Origin: Streptomyces albospinus
GTDB lineage: Bacteria; Actinomycetota; Actinomycetes; Streptomycetales; Streptomycetaceae
Length of the DNA: 38,202 nt
Direction: 5' to 3'
Assembly: GCF_014648695.1 (NCBI RefSeq)
Contig: NZ_BMRP01000060.1
Span: forward strand, 1-38,202
In this document: piece after piece, positions 15,771-23,896 of the stretch
Numbering within the stretch: position 1 is the first letter of the stretch
Layout: each line of letters begins with the position of its first letter
Notes under the pieces: generated by a model
What the model saw: the letters and a program-made list of their open reading frames with translations, nothing else
Databases searched by the model: none
What the model was told of the DNA's origin: nothing
Made by a program: the position numbers and the translations under genes

Positions 15771-16172
15771 ATGAAGTACATGCTGCTGATGCAGTTCAGC
15801 GAGAAGAACGTCGACTTCCCCAAGCTCGACGAGTGGAAGCCCGAGGAGATCCAGGCCCACATCCAGTTCATGAAGGAGACCAATGCCGGCCTCGCCGCCG
15901 CCGGCGAGCTGGTCGACGCCCAGGGCCTGGCCATGCCGGAGACTGCCCGGATCGTGCGCTCCCACAGCGGCGGTGCCCCGGTTGTCACCGAGGGCCCGTT
16001 CCCGGAGGCCAAGGAGTGGGTGGCCGGCTGGTGGATCGTGGACTGCGACACCGAACAGCGGGCGATCGAGATCGCCGCCGCCGTCTCCGCCGCTCCCGGC
16101 CCGGGCGGGCGGCAGCTCGACATGCCGATCGAGGTGCGCCAGGTCATGGCGGCACCGCCCGCCGAGCTGTGA
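15771..16172 (+). CDS. YCII-related (DGPF-type) protein
   Basis: A 133-residue YCII-family protein (PF03795), a small ferredoxin-like alpha/beta fold. It shows the standard opening MKYMLLMQFSEKN, the MKETNAGLAAAGELVDAQGL helix, and the VTEGPFPEAKEWVAGWWIVD core, which corresponds to the DGPF motif (here EGPF). Such proteins are the conserved partners of ECF41/ECF42-type sigma factors. Their biochemical role is not established. The ATG is preceded by GAGGAG at a proper distance. It ends 10 bases before the GTG of the sigma gene, forming a two-gene operon. Confidence 0.9.
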   Translation: MKYMLLMQFSEKNVDFPKLDEWKPEEIQAHIQFMKETNAGLAAAGELVDAQGLAMPETARIVRSHSGGAPVVTEGPFPEAKEWVAGWWIVDCDTEQRAIEIAAAVSAAPGPGGRQLDMPIEVRQVMAAPPAEL

Positions 16173-16182
16173 GCATGCCCCG

Positions 16183-17448
16183 GTGACGCCCCTCGAACCG
16201 ACCGTCGACGACCTGCTGCGCACGCTCGCGCCGCAGGTCGTCGGCGTGCTCACCCGCCGCTATGGGGATTTCGCCGCCGCCGAGGACGCCGTCCAGGAGG
16301 CCCTGCTGGACGCCGCCACCCAGTGGCCGGCCCAGGGCGTCCCGCGCAATCCTCGGGGCTGGCTGATCCAGGTATCGGGACGCCGGATGACCGAGCAGGT
16401 CCGCAGCGAGCAGGCCCGCCGCCGGCGTGAGGAGCTCGTGGCCGGGCAGGTCCCGGCCGACCGGCGGTCCGCATCAGCGGCCGACGCCGGGGACGAGGGC
16501 GCGTACGACGACACCCTCGCGCTGCTGTTCCTGTGCTGCCACCCCGTGCTCACGCCGGGTTCGGCGATCGCGCTCACCCTTCGCTCGGTCGGCGGCCTGA
16601 CCACCGGCGAGATCGCCCGCGCATTCCTCGTCCCCGAGGCGACCATGGGCCAACGGATCAGCCGGGCCAAGCAGCGGATCAAGGCATCCGGGGTGCCGTT
16701 CCGGATGCCGGATGCCGCCGAGTGGCCGGCCCGGCTGGACGCGGTGCTGCACGTCCTCTACCTGATCTTCAACGAGGGGTACGCCAGCAGCACCGGCCCC
16801 GAGCTGCGGCGCGTCGAACTCTCCCGGGAGGCGATCCGCCTCACCCGGGCCGTCCACGCGCTACTGCCGGACGATGCCGAGGTGGCCGGCCTGCTCGCAC
16901 TGATGCTGCTCACCGAGGCGCGCGGACCCGCCCGTACCGGCCCGGACGGCGAACTCGTGCCGCTCGCCGAGCAGGACCGCGACCGCTGGGACACGGCCGC
17001 GATCGCCGAGGGCGTCGCGCTGATCACCGCCGCCCTGCCGCGCGGCCCGGTCGGCCCGTACCAGGTGCAGGCGGCGATCGCAGCCGTTCACGACGAGGCG
17101 CCGACCGCCGCCGAGACGGACTGGCCGCAGATCCTCGCCCTGTACGGGGTGCTCGCCAAAGTCTCCGGGAATCCGCTGATCACCCTGAACCTGGCGGTCG
17201 CCACCGCCATGGTGGACGGCCCCGCCGCCGGCCTCGACCTGCTCGCCGACCCGCCGCCCGTGCTCGCCGAACACCATCGGCTGTACGCGGTCCGCGCCCA
17301 TCTCCACGAGCTCGCCGGGGACCGGGAGGCAGCCGTCGCCGACTACCGCACCGCCGCCCGCCGCACTGCCAGCCTCCCGGAGCGGCACCACCTCAGCCTG
17401 CGCGCCGCCCGGCTGGCCGCGCGGGCGGGAGAGGGGGACGAGGGGTAG
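16183..17448 (+). CDS. ECF42-group sigma factor with C-terminal TPR-like domain
   Basis: A 421-residue sigma-70 family protein (RpoE-like with DUF6596). Region 2 is at about residues 10-85 (RRYGDFAAAEDAVQEALLD). Region 4 is at about residues 135-170 (GLTTGEIARAFLVPEATMGQ, then RISRAKQRIKASG). A ~230-residue alpha-helical C-terminal domain follows (for example LYLIFNEGYASSTGPELRR, GPYQVQAAIAAVHDEAPTA, ALYGVLAKVSGNPLITLNLA). ECF42 factors use this C-terminal domain, rather than an anti-sigma factor, to control activity. The GTG start at 16183 is chosen because it begins the conserved region and follows the YCII stop by 10 bases. The group regulates mainly its own YCII partners. Confidence 0.9.
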   Translation: MTPLEPTVDDLLRTLAPQVVGVLTRRYGDFAAAEDAVQEALLDAATQWPAQGVPRNPRGWLIQVSGRRMTEQVRSEQARRRREELVAGQVPADRRSASAADAGDEGAYDDTLALLFLCCHPVLTPGSAIALTLRSVGGLTTGEIARAFLVPEATMGQRISRAKQRIKASGVPFRMPDAAEWPARLDAVLHVLYLIFNEGYASSTGPELRRVELSREAIRLTRAVHALLPDDAEVAGLLALMLLTEARGPARTGPDGELVPLAEQDRDRWDTAAIAEGVALITAALPRGPVGPYQVQAAIAAVHDEAPTAAETDWPQILALYGVLAKVSGNPLITLNLAVATAMVDGPAAGLDLLADPPPVLAEHHRLYAVRAHLHELAGDREAAVADYRTAARRTASLPERHHLSLRAARLAARAGEGDEG

Positions 17449-17615
17449 CGGCTGTTCTCCTCGCGCCGACCGGTCGCGCTGTCCGCGTGCACCGGCTCCC
17501 CGGTGCTCATGGCAGTGGGGCCGGACAGGAGCACCCTGCCGCCCCGCTGACAGCACGTACGGCTAGGCCCATCGCATTCCGGGCTGTGATGCCCCTGAGC
17601 TGACCTGTGTGGGGG

Positions 17616-18152
17616 TCAGGAAGTGTAGGGGAGCATCTGGCTGGACCTGCCGTCTGGTTCCACGTCCAGGGCGTTGGCAAAGCCGCAGACCAGACGGTAG
17701 TAGCCGACCAGGATGAGGGTCTCGGTGACTGCTCGGGCGCCACAGAGCAGGTAGGCACGCTGGATGGTCTCGCCGGTGCAGGTAGCGTGCTGGAGGAGCT
17801 CGCGGCCTACGGCCAGGAGCACGGCTTCTTCTGGGAGGAAGGGGCCCGGCAGCGGTTCCCGCTGCCGAATGAAGGACGCTTGCTCGCCGGTGATGCCTAC
17901 GGCTTGCCCGAACGGGATATGAGCCTGGGTCACGTAGGCGGATCCGGAGATGGTCGCGGTATCGAGGATCAGTAGTTCACGCTGCCGTGAGGTGAGGATG
18001 AGCTTGCCGAGGCCGACAAGCCCGAGGTCGATGAGGCCGCCGGCATAGGCGGGAGCATTGCCGAAGGCGCGGAACAGATTGAGCGGCGGCACCTCCTTCA
18101 GCGGCTCGGGGTGGTCCTCGGGGCGTGGGTAGGGCAGGCGCACAGCGGTCAC
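17616..18152 (-). CDS. AhpD/carboxymuconolactone-decarboxylase-like protein
   Basis: A 178-residue all-helical protein of the CMD/AhpD-like superfamily. The family pattern LTSRQRELLILDTATISGSA (about residues 53-72) is clear, followed by YVTQAHIPFGQAVGITGEQ. In catalytic members this stretch carries a Cys or Ser and a Glu before the His (xYExxxH). Here it reads SAYVTQAH: the His is kept but the Glu is Val and no Cys is nearby. Peroxidase or decarboxylase chemistry is therefore doubtful. The stop codon of the upstream ThDP-enzyme gene overlaps its GTG (GTGA), so translation is coupled and the two proteins probably act together. Another GTG lies one codon upstream (18155). Confidence 0.82.
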   Translation of the reverse strand: MTAVRLPYPRPEDHPEPLKEVPPLNLFRAFGNAPAYAGGLIDLGLVGLGKLILTSRQRELLILDTATISGSAYVTQAHIPFGQAVGITGEQASFIRQREPLPGPFLPEEAVLLAVGRELLQHATCTGETIQRAYLLCGARAVTETLILVGYYRLVCGFANALDVEPDGRSSQMLPYTS

Positions 18153-19909
18153 CACCCGCTTGCGGGGCGGTCGGTGAAAGCCGACCGCAGGCTGGTGATG
18201 CGGGTGCTGAGGGCCCAGGGGACCTCGGAGGGGTCCACGTGAACGTCGATGAGGAAGGGGCTGCCGGCCTCCAGAGCCTCGCTGAGGGCTTGAGTGAATG
18301 AGTCCAGGTCTGCTGCGGTGCGGGCTTGGGCGCCGAGTCCTCGGGCGATGGCTGCTGCGTCGATGGGGGAGTCGTACATCGAGCGGGATCCGTGGCCGAA
18401 GATGCTCTCCTGGATGTTGAGGACCATAGCGTTGCCGCCGTTGTTGAGCACGACCCAGATGACGGGAAGACCGAGTTCGGCCGCAGTGTGCAGTTCCATC
18501 CCGCTCATCGCGAAAGCCGCATCGCCGGTGACGGCTACGACGGTACGACCCGGGTGGGCGAGCTTGCCGCCGATGGCGGCCCCCGTGCTGTACCCCATGG
18601 ACGCAACGTTGAACGAGAAGTGGATCTGCCCGTCAGGGCGGGACCGGTAGTGCTGGCCGACCCAACTCAGGCAGTTGCCGTTGTCGACATAGAGGATGGT
18701 GTTCTCAGGCAGCTGCTCGCTCATCCTGCTCACGACGGCCGACGCGGAAAGGACCGGGTGGTCCTTCTGTATGGCGGACGCCGGAACGCGCACCAGGAGC
18801 TCGTCCTGTGCCGCGGTGAGCACACCATCAGGCACACACGGCGCGGCGCGCACATCCGCCAGTTCGGCAAGCAGCGCGCGAAGCACGGTGTCGGCGTCAC
18901 CTGCGATGGCCAGGTCGAGATCGCAGCCGGCACCCAGACGCAGCGGGTCGAGGTCGATCTGGATCACCTGGCGACCCGTCACCAGCCGGGAGTCTAAGGC
19001 GTTGGCGACCACCTCCCCCAGCCCGCTGCCGATGATCAGCAGCAGGTCCACTTCGGGGGAGAGCAGATAGCCGAACGCGGCAGGTGTGCCGCCGAGCCCG
19101 AACACCCCCAGCGACCATGGGTGGTCTTCAGGAAAGACGCCCTTGCCCTTCAGCGTGGTCGCGACCGGTATGCCCGCATTCTCGGCGAGCTGTTGCAGCG
19201 AGCCGGCCGCGCCGGACAGCTTCGCCCCCTGCCCGGCAAGGATCACAGGCCGCCGCGACCGTCGAAGTTCCTGCGCGAGCAACGCCACCGCAGCCGCATC
19301 AGGCACGGTGGACACCGTGTGGCAGGGCGGGGGTATGGAAACGTCGGGCACGGGGCTGTTCATCATGTCGGAACTCAAGCTCAGATGGACTGCGCCGGGA
19401 CGCCCGCTCCAGATGGTCCGCATCATGTGGCAGAACAGCCATGGCAATTGGCCGGGATGGGCGAGCCGTGTCGACAGCTTGGTCGCGGTCCGCAACATCT
19501 CCACGGTATCGACCGACCAGTTCCCGCCGCTGCTGTCCTGCAGTCCGCTACGGCCGAACGCGGAAGTCGCGGTCTGCGCGGTGATCACCACCAGCGGCAT
19601 CGAGTCGCTCGTCGCGCTGGCGACACCGGTGAGGGTGTGCATCGCGCCCGGCCCTGTCGTCGCACACACCACCGCCAACCGCCCGCTCGCCTGCGCGTAC
19701 CCGTCCGCCATGAAAGCCGCCGCTTCCTCATGCCGGGTCAGGACCAGCCGCAAGCCCGGGAAGTTCTCGAGCTCCTCGTACAAAGACAGCAGCGGCCCAC
19801 CGGGGACAGCAAAAACGTACTCGACTCCCTGGGCGCATAGTGCGTTCGCCAGCCAGCCGGAAACCGACAACGGCTCCTTCGACGCGAAGGACACACCGGG
19901 CTCATTCAT
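18149..19909 (-). CDS. ThDP-dependent acetolactate-synthase-like enzyme
   Basis: A 586-residue thiamine-diphosphate enzyme of the acetolactate synthase/benzoylformate decarboxylase superfamily. The N-terminal PYR domain has the catalytic Glu in RHEEAAAFMADGYAQASG (E61) and the TTGPGAMHTLTGVASATSD loop. The middle domain is at about residues 200-335 (PVILAGQGAKLSGAAGSLQQ, TTLKGKGVFPEDHP). The C-terminal PP domain holds the ThDP/Mg motif TGDAAFAMSGMELHTAAELG ending in VVLNN, with GDA in place of GDG. Length is normal. The ATG at 19909 overlaps the stop of a small upstream ORF (ATGA), which supports this start even without a ribosome binding site. No small regulatory subunit (IlvN) is present, so a catabolic or specialised-metabolite carboligase/decarboxylase is more likely than branched-chain amino-acid synthesis. 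Confidence 0.88.
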   Translation of the reverse strand: MNEPGVSFASKEPLSVSGWLANALCAQGVEYVFAVPGGPLLSLYEELENFPGLRLVLTRHEEAAAFMADGYAQASGRLAVVCATTGPGAMHTLTGVASATSDSMPLVVITAQTATSAFGRSGLQDSSGGNWSVDTVEMLRTATKLSTRLAHPGQLPWLFCHMMRTIWSGRPGAVHLSLSSDMMNSPVPDVSIPPPCHTVSTVPDAAAVALLAQELRRSRRPVILAGQGAKLSGAAGSLQQLAENAGIPVATTLKGKGVFPEDHPWSLGVFGLGGTPAAFGYLLSPEVDLLLIIGSGLGEVVANALDSRLVTGRQVIQIDLDPLRLGAGCDLDLAIAGDADTVLRALLAELADVRAAPCVPDGVLTAAQDELLVRVPASAIQKDHPVLSASAVVSRMSEQLPENTILYVDNGNCLSWVGQHYRSRPDGQIHFSFNVASMGYSTGAAIGGKLAHPGRTVVAVTGDAAFAMSGMELHTAAELGLPVIWVVLNNGGNAMVLNIQESIFGHGSRSMYDSPIDAAAIARGLGAQARTAADLDSFTQALSEALEAGSPFLIDVHVDPSEVPWALSTRITSLRSAFTDRPASGW

Positions 19910-20097
19910 GATGCAACACACCGCTCTGTCGCAGGCAGTGCCTGCAACCGCTGGGGCTTCCGCGAACCGGGCCCGCACCTCTTCGGGCAGATTCCCCGAC
20001 GCCTCCCTTGGATCAGCCCACAAGCCTCCAGATCCCAGATGTTCATCCGACCCTGTCTCATAGCGCGCAGATCCCGGACCATTTCAGTCGACGTCAC
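19906..20097 (-). CDS. Small leader ORF of the ThDP-enzyme operon
   Basis: A 63-residue ORF from a GTG at 20097 with GGAG seven bases upstream. It ends in a TGA that overlaps the ThDP-enzyme ATG (ATGA), the same coupling used between the next two genes. The first ~30 residues look like a folded protein (VTSTEMVRDLRAMRQGRMNI, then WDLEACGLIQ). The rest is basic (RRRGICPKRC...). The ThDP-enzyme frame is also open upstream to 20023 and reads protein-like (NLPEEVRARFAEAPAVAG), so a frameshift joining the two frames cannot be excluded. No family recognised. Confidence 0.45.
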   Translation of the reverse strand: MTSTEMVRDLRAMRQGRMNIWDLEACGLIQGRRRGICPKRCGPGSRKPQRLQALPATERCVAS

Positions 20098-20870
20098 TTA
20101 GCACTCCGTTGTCGCAGCTTTGCTTGTGCGGACTTCCCTTGAGGCCGCAGGCTCAGGGCCGGCGCCGGACGCACCGCCATACCCGCCGAGGCGCCCGTGG
20201 CAGCGGCGACCACAGCCCGGGCCCGGGCCGGCAACGCAACGGCAGCCCGGTGCGGCACGCAAGCATGGACGTGGGCACGGCAACCTCCCTCCACCCAGCC
20301 GACGCACCCCCACCGAGGCCGGGCCGCAGTAGCCTGGCCGGAGCACCATGGCACCGGCGCAGCGACCAGGCAGGCCCTGGCGCAGCTCGGACGTCCGCAC
20401 CGGTTGGCGCGTGCCCGCCGCAGCTGTCGTACGTTTCTGAGTCAGCAACGGGTAATTCAGGCCAGCAGTCAGTGGTTCCGCCGTCTACAACACTCGCCCC
20501 AGCCCGCCCCGGCAACTCTCGGCCCAGGGCGCACAGAGTTGACACGGCACACTCAAGCCATCCTGCATATGACGAGAGCATGTCTCATGCAGGCGCACGC
20601 CGACCGCGCTTCCGTACGCCGCGCGGCGCACGGTGACGTGCACCCTGAGCTCGCGCTGGAGCGCTTGAGAGGACGTGAGCGCCGGTGTGCACCGTGAGCC
20701 GCCGGCGCGGGCACACCCTCCTACGACAGGTTTCCCGCTTCCTTGTCCACGCAGGCCCGAAGCCGGCGGGGCGACCGCATGCGAGCGGGAGCCGGCCAAC
20801 TGCCCGTCGCGGGCGGCGGCAAGGGCCTCGCGCAGCAGGTCGGCCCACGACCTCAACGGCTGCATGCAAG
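20098..20870. other. Gap without a confident gene
   Basis: GC-rich DNA with many overlapping open frames and no recognisable product. A minus-strand frame from about 20865 opens as MQPLRSWADLLREALAAARD but soon degenerates. The ThDP-operon promoter (minus strand) should lie at the left end of this gap. Confidence 0.4.
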
Positions 20871-20897
20871 GACCCGCCAGCTCCACACTGGCGGGTC
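20871..20897 (-). terminator. Hairpin terminator of the small-protein operon
   Basis: GACCCGCCAG (20871-20880) pairs perfectly with CTGGCGGGTC (20888-20897) around a 7-base loop. It lies about 77 bases past the stop of the last gene of the minus-strand operon. Position and GC-rich stem suit a terminator; there is no T-tract. Confidence 0.55.
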
Positions 20898-20973
20898 ACC
20901 GTACCCGGCAGCTCCGTCTGTCAGGTCGCAGGAGGAACGGGGCAAGCCCGCAGCCGAGTGGCCCCGTCCTGGT

Positions 20974-21222
20974 CTACGTCGGCGAAGTGCCGTTCACCGA
21001 CGGGTGATCGGTCAGGATGGCATCGAAGAACTCCTCCGCCGTCAACGTGAAGGAGTCGTGACCGGTGGAGTCCACGTGCTTGAGGCACCAGTCCCTGGCC
21101 TGATCGGCGGAGGGGGTATCGACACAGGGCTCCCAGCAGATGAGGCACCGCCCCACATGCCCGACGCCCACCTTCGGATCGGCTCGCAGCGTCCACTCCG
21201 AGAATCTCTCCCGGGCCGTCAT
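20974..21222 (-). CDS. DUF7848-like small Cys protein
   Basis: An 82-residue protein resembling the DUF7848 family that accompanies XRE regulators in Streptomyces. The central motif CLICWEPCVDTPSADQARDW (from about residue 26), with the later C-L-K-H in WCLKHVDSTGHDSF, gives a C-x2-C-x3-C...C...H arrangement suggestive of a zinc site. Its ATG overlaps the stop of the preceding gene (ATGA), so it is translationally coupled as the last gene of a four-gene operon. Function unknown. Confidence 0.8.
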   Translation of the reverse strand: MTARERFSEWTLRADPKVGVGHVGRCLICWEPCVDTPSADQARDWCLKHVDSTGHDSFTLTAEEFFDAILTDHPSVNGTSPT

Positions 21223-21464
21223 GGAGTGTCGTCCTGACGCACCGGGGTATCACTGGCTACTGCCTGCACCGCGTCGATACACGTGTTCAGACCACGCAGC
21301 ATCTCTTCGAGTTCAGCCTCGGACAGCTCGTCCACCCACGCGGTACGGGCCTTGACTGCCTCCCGCAGCAGATCAAGCCGCCGGTACAACTCCCGGTACC
21401 TGACGTGCCGATTCCATGCTTCTTCGACCCGGTCGCACAACCGCGACCACACACCCACGCTCAT
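21219..21464 (-). CDS. Small helical protein of the XRE-linked operon
   Basis: An 81-residue protein, mostly alpha-helical and probably coiled-coil (VEEAWNRHVRYRELYRRLDL, then ELSEAELEEMLRGLNTCIDA). No catalytic motif. The ATG at 21464 overlaps the stop of the upstream gene by four bases, and its own stop overlaps the next start. Family not recognised; the coupling says it acts with its neighbours. Confidence 0.7.
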   Translation of the reverse strand: MSVGVWSRLCDRVEEAWNRHVRYRELYRRLDLLREAVKARTAWVDELSEAELEEMLRGLNTCIDAVQAVASDTPVRQDDTP

Positions 21465-21652
21465 TTGCGGGCCGCCTGCGGGTGGGGGTGCTGCCCGATC
21501 TCCACCGTGCACAAAGCGGCGCGGCCGTGTTCCCGGCGCTTCCGAGCCTCGGCTCGCTGTTTCACCAACTCCCGGCAGACGTCGCACCCCGGTGCCGGCT
21601 CGGGGTTCGTGTGCGGGTCCGGCAGGTGAACCGGACGGCTCATGCCAGGCAT
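21461..21652 (-). CDS. 63-residue CxxC protein of the XRE-linked operon
   Basis: A small protein (MPGMSRPVHLPDPHTNPEPA...) with one CDVC motif (about residues 24-27) followed by a basic helix (RELVKQRAEARKRREHGRA), and another Cys near 48. The start at 21652 overlaps the upstream stop (TGATG). An alternative ATG lies at 21643. This layout is typical of short proteins encoded beside XRE/TPR regulators in Streptomyces. Function unknown. Confidence 0.7.
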   Translation of the reverse strand: MPGMSRPVHLPDPHTNPEPAPGCDVCRELVKQRAEARKRREHGRAALCTVEIGQHPHPQAARK

Positions 21653-21990
21653 CAGCTCACCACCCTCAAACCGTGGATCCGACCCGGCCCGGCGTCGATG
21701 CCGTGCACCGAGAGCCACAGCGCCCGGCGCCGCCCACGCTGCCACCGCCGCTCCTGGCGCTCCTCAGGAGTGAGGAGGTACGGACGGATCAAGGGCACGT
21801 CTTCACCACGCAGCAGCGGCAACTCCGGCCGCCCGGCGGGGACTCGGGCGAGTGTGAGCGTCGGGGTGTCCTCATACGACGCGGCGCGCGGTGCATCGGC
21901 CGTGCGGTGGCAGCCCCGGGCCGGTAGTAACCGGTACAGCAGCGATTCGAAGATCGTTCGGATAGTGTGGAGCACGCTTTCAACCTCCAT
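21652..21990 (-). CDS. First gene of the XRE-linked small-protein operon
   Basis: A 112-residue protein starting at the ATG at 21990 (MEVESVLHTIRTIFESLLYR). The middle is polar (DTPTLTLARVPAGRPELPLL), and the C-terminus has a basic helix (TPEERQERRWQRGRRRALWL) followed by SVHGIDAGPGRIHGLRVVS. No recognised domain. An in-frame GTG further upstream (22023) would add 11 residues. Its stop overlaps the next start. The operon faces away from the XRE/TPR regulator; the 150-base gap between them should hold both promoters. Confidence 0.65.
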   Translation of the reverse strand: MEVESVLHTIRTIFESLLYRLLPARGCHRTADAPRAASYEDTPTLTLARVPAGRPELPLLRGEDVPLIRPYLLTPEERQERRWQRGRRRALWLSVHGIDAGPGRIHGLRVVS

Positions 21991-22140
21991 GGGGTTGAGG
22001 CCACGCCCCCGGATCGTCGCCACGGTCGCGGGGGTCTGTCGATGACAGAAACCTCATCCAACCGTTGGGGGTAGATCTGAGAGAGGAGCCGCACGGGGGG
22101 CCAGGGAGGGGCCACACTGGAGGGGAGAGGGGGCCGGCAC

Positions 22141-23385
22141 GTGAGTGATGACCGGCGACGGTGGTTCGGCGCGTACGTGGCACGGCTAAGAAGGGATGCG
22201 CGTAAGAGTCAACGGCAGCTCGCTGCGATGCTGTGCGCTGTCTCCGGTACGCAGTCCCTCACGCGGAACGAGGTCTCCCGGTGGGAGCGCGGAGAGCGCA
22301 TCCCTGATTCCTGGCTTCAGTTCATCGCGGAAGTCCTGGGTGTCCCCCTCGGGGAGCTGGAGCGAGCCGCCAGCTACGCCCGAGGGGAAACGGACGGAGC
22401 GCCGTTCGGAGCCGCCATGGTCCTCGCTGAGCTGATCCCGCCAGGCGACTCGCTAGCGCCACTCGACACAAGGTCAGGCCGCCGCATCGGCCGGGAGGAC
22501 GTAGCGACCCTCGCTGCCCGGGTACACGGCTTTCGGCTCGCTGACGACGTGCTCGCCGGGGGCGACCTGATGGCCCCCGTGTTCCGCGAACTCAACGCCA
22601 CGGTGCGGCAGTATCGCGAGAGCACCCACACGGAAGCAGTAGGCAGCGCGCTTCTGTCCCAGATCGGCGAACTGGCTCAGATCGCTGGTTGGATCGCCAG
22701 CGATGCCGGGCAGCACGCTCAGGCTGAACGCGCCTACCGCATCGGTATCGAAGCGGCACGACAGGCGGACGACGGCCCCTTGGTCGCAAATCTGGCGGGA
22801 AGTCTTGCCTACCAGTTCAGCAACACCGGACAGGAACGCGCGGGTCTTGATCTCTCCCGCGCTGCACTTGCTGAAGCTGGGTCCGACGCTCCGGCCAAGA
22901 CGCGTGCACTGTTCTTCGACCGGGTCGCGTGGGCTCACACACGCGCCGGAGAGGCACAACCCGCCATGCAGGCTCTCGGGCAGGCACACGACGCACTGAC
23001 AGAAGCAGACGAAAGAGAGGCGCCCGCGTGGGCGTACTGGGTGAGCAGGGAAGAGCTGGAGGTGATGGACGCCCGGGTCTTCACCGAGCTGCACCGCCCG
23101 TTGCGAGCCGTCCCGCTGTTGACCGATGTCCTCAGCCGCTACGACGCCACGCACGCCCGGGAGGTCGCCCTGTACCGGTCGTGGCTCGCCATCGCCCTCG
23201 CTGACGCCAACGAACCCGAGCAGGCAGCGGAGGAAGCTCGACGCGTGGTGTCCGTTTCCGTGAACATGACCAGCGACCGCATCGCCTCGCGTGCCCGTGT
23301 CGTACTCCGTCGGCTTCAGGACTTCGAGGAAGTCTCCGAAGTTCGCGACGTGCTCCATGACCACGGGCATCTGCTGTGCGCATAA
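22141..23385 (+). CDS. XRE-family regulator with TPR domain
   Basis: A 414-residue protein. The N-terminal helix-turn-helix (XRE/Cro type) is at about residues 8-75 (FGAYVARLRRDARKSQRQLA, then LTRNEVSRWERGERIP). The remaining ~330 residues are tetratricopeptide-like helices (for example DAGQHAQAERAYRIGIEAAR, GEAQPAMQALGQAHDALTEA, ANEPEQAAEEARRVVSVSV). Such proteins bind DNA and sense a peptide or small molecule through the TPR part. GTG start with a long purine-rich GGAGGGGAGAGGGGG upstream. It is divergent from the four-gene small-protein operon, which it most likely controls. The gene is intact. Confidence 0.88.
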   Translation: MSDDRRRWFGAYVARLRRDARKSQRQLAAMLCAVSGTQSLTRNEVSRWERGERIPDSWLQFIAEVLGVPLGELERAASYARGETDGAPFGAAMVLAELIPPGDSLAPLDTRSGRRIGREDVATLAARVHGFRLADDVLAGGDLMAPVFRELNATVRQYRESTHTEAVGSALLSQIGELAQIAGWIASDAGQHAQAERAYRIGIEAARQADDGPLVANLAGSLAYQFSNTGQERAGLDLSRAALAEAGSDAPAKTRALFFDRVAWAHTRAGEAQPAMQALGQAHDALTEADEREAPAWAYWVSREELEVMDARVFTELHRPLRAVPLLTDVLSRYDATHAREVALYRSWLAIALADANEPEQAAEEARRVVSVSVNMTSDRIASRARVVLRRLQDFEEVSEVRDVLHDHGHLLCA

Positions 23386-23501
23386 GGAACAGCTACGTCC
23401 ACCAGCGTTGAACTCACAGCCTGACACCCAAACCCAACGGCCATCCTCATCACGGAGGGCGGCGGTCCGTATGCCCCGGACCCGGTGGTGGGCGGCCCCG
23501 G

Positions 23502-23812
23502 GTGGTGATCGCGGCCCGCGCCGCCGCCGTGTGCGGCGACGCGGCCGAGGCCGCCGACCACGTACGCGTAGCGGATCATGCCGCACTCGACCTACCCACC
23601 GCTCCGGTCTGCTGGTGGTCGCCGCGGCTGCCGAGGCCCGCCAGGACCGTGCCGACCAGGCCGCCGCCCCGTTCGTCGAGGCCGACGCGGCGGCACCGCT
23701 GCGGCTGCGGTTGGACCCCTTCGCCCGGGATCCGGTCGCCGCGCTCACCGACCGCACCACCGTTCAATCTGCGGCGGTGCTGGATCAGGCCGATCGGGCC
23801 GGGCTGCGGTGA
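23502..23812 (+). pseudogene. Frameshifted remnant of a TPR/regulator protein
   Basis: One plus frame reads VVIAARAAAVCGDAAEAADH and VRVADHAALDLP. Near 23600 the reading must change frame to continue RSGLLVVAAAAEARQDRADQ, AAAPFVEADAAAPLRLRLDP and VALTDRTTVQSAAVLDQADR to a TGA at 23810-23812. The Ala-rich helical repeats look like the C-terminal part of a TPR-type protein. No start is present. It is a dead 3' fragment. Confidence 0.5.
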
Positions 23813-23896
23813 TGCCGCCCGTCTCGCGGGAAGACCCCTGAGGGCGGCAGGCTCGCCCTACGCTACGGCTGAGGCACGGGAGTTGAGGCGGGGGCC

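Noticed and set aside
17600..17619. CTGACC/GGTCAG stem as terminator between the ECF42 and AhpD-like genes
   Set aside because: Only six base pairs, and it overlaps the stop codon of the AhpD-like gene.
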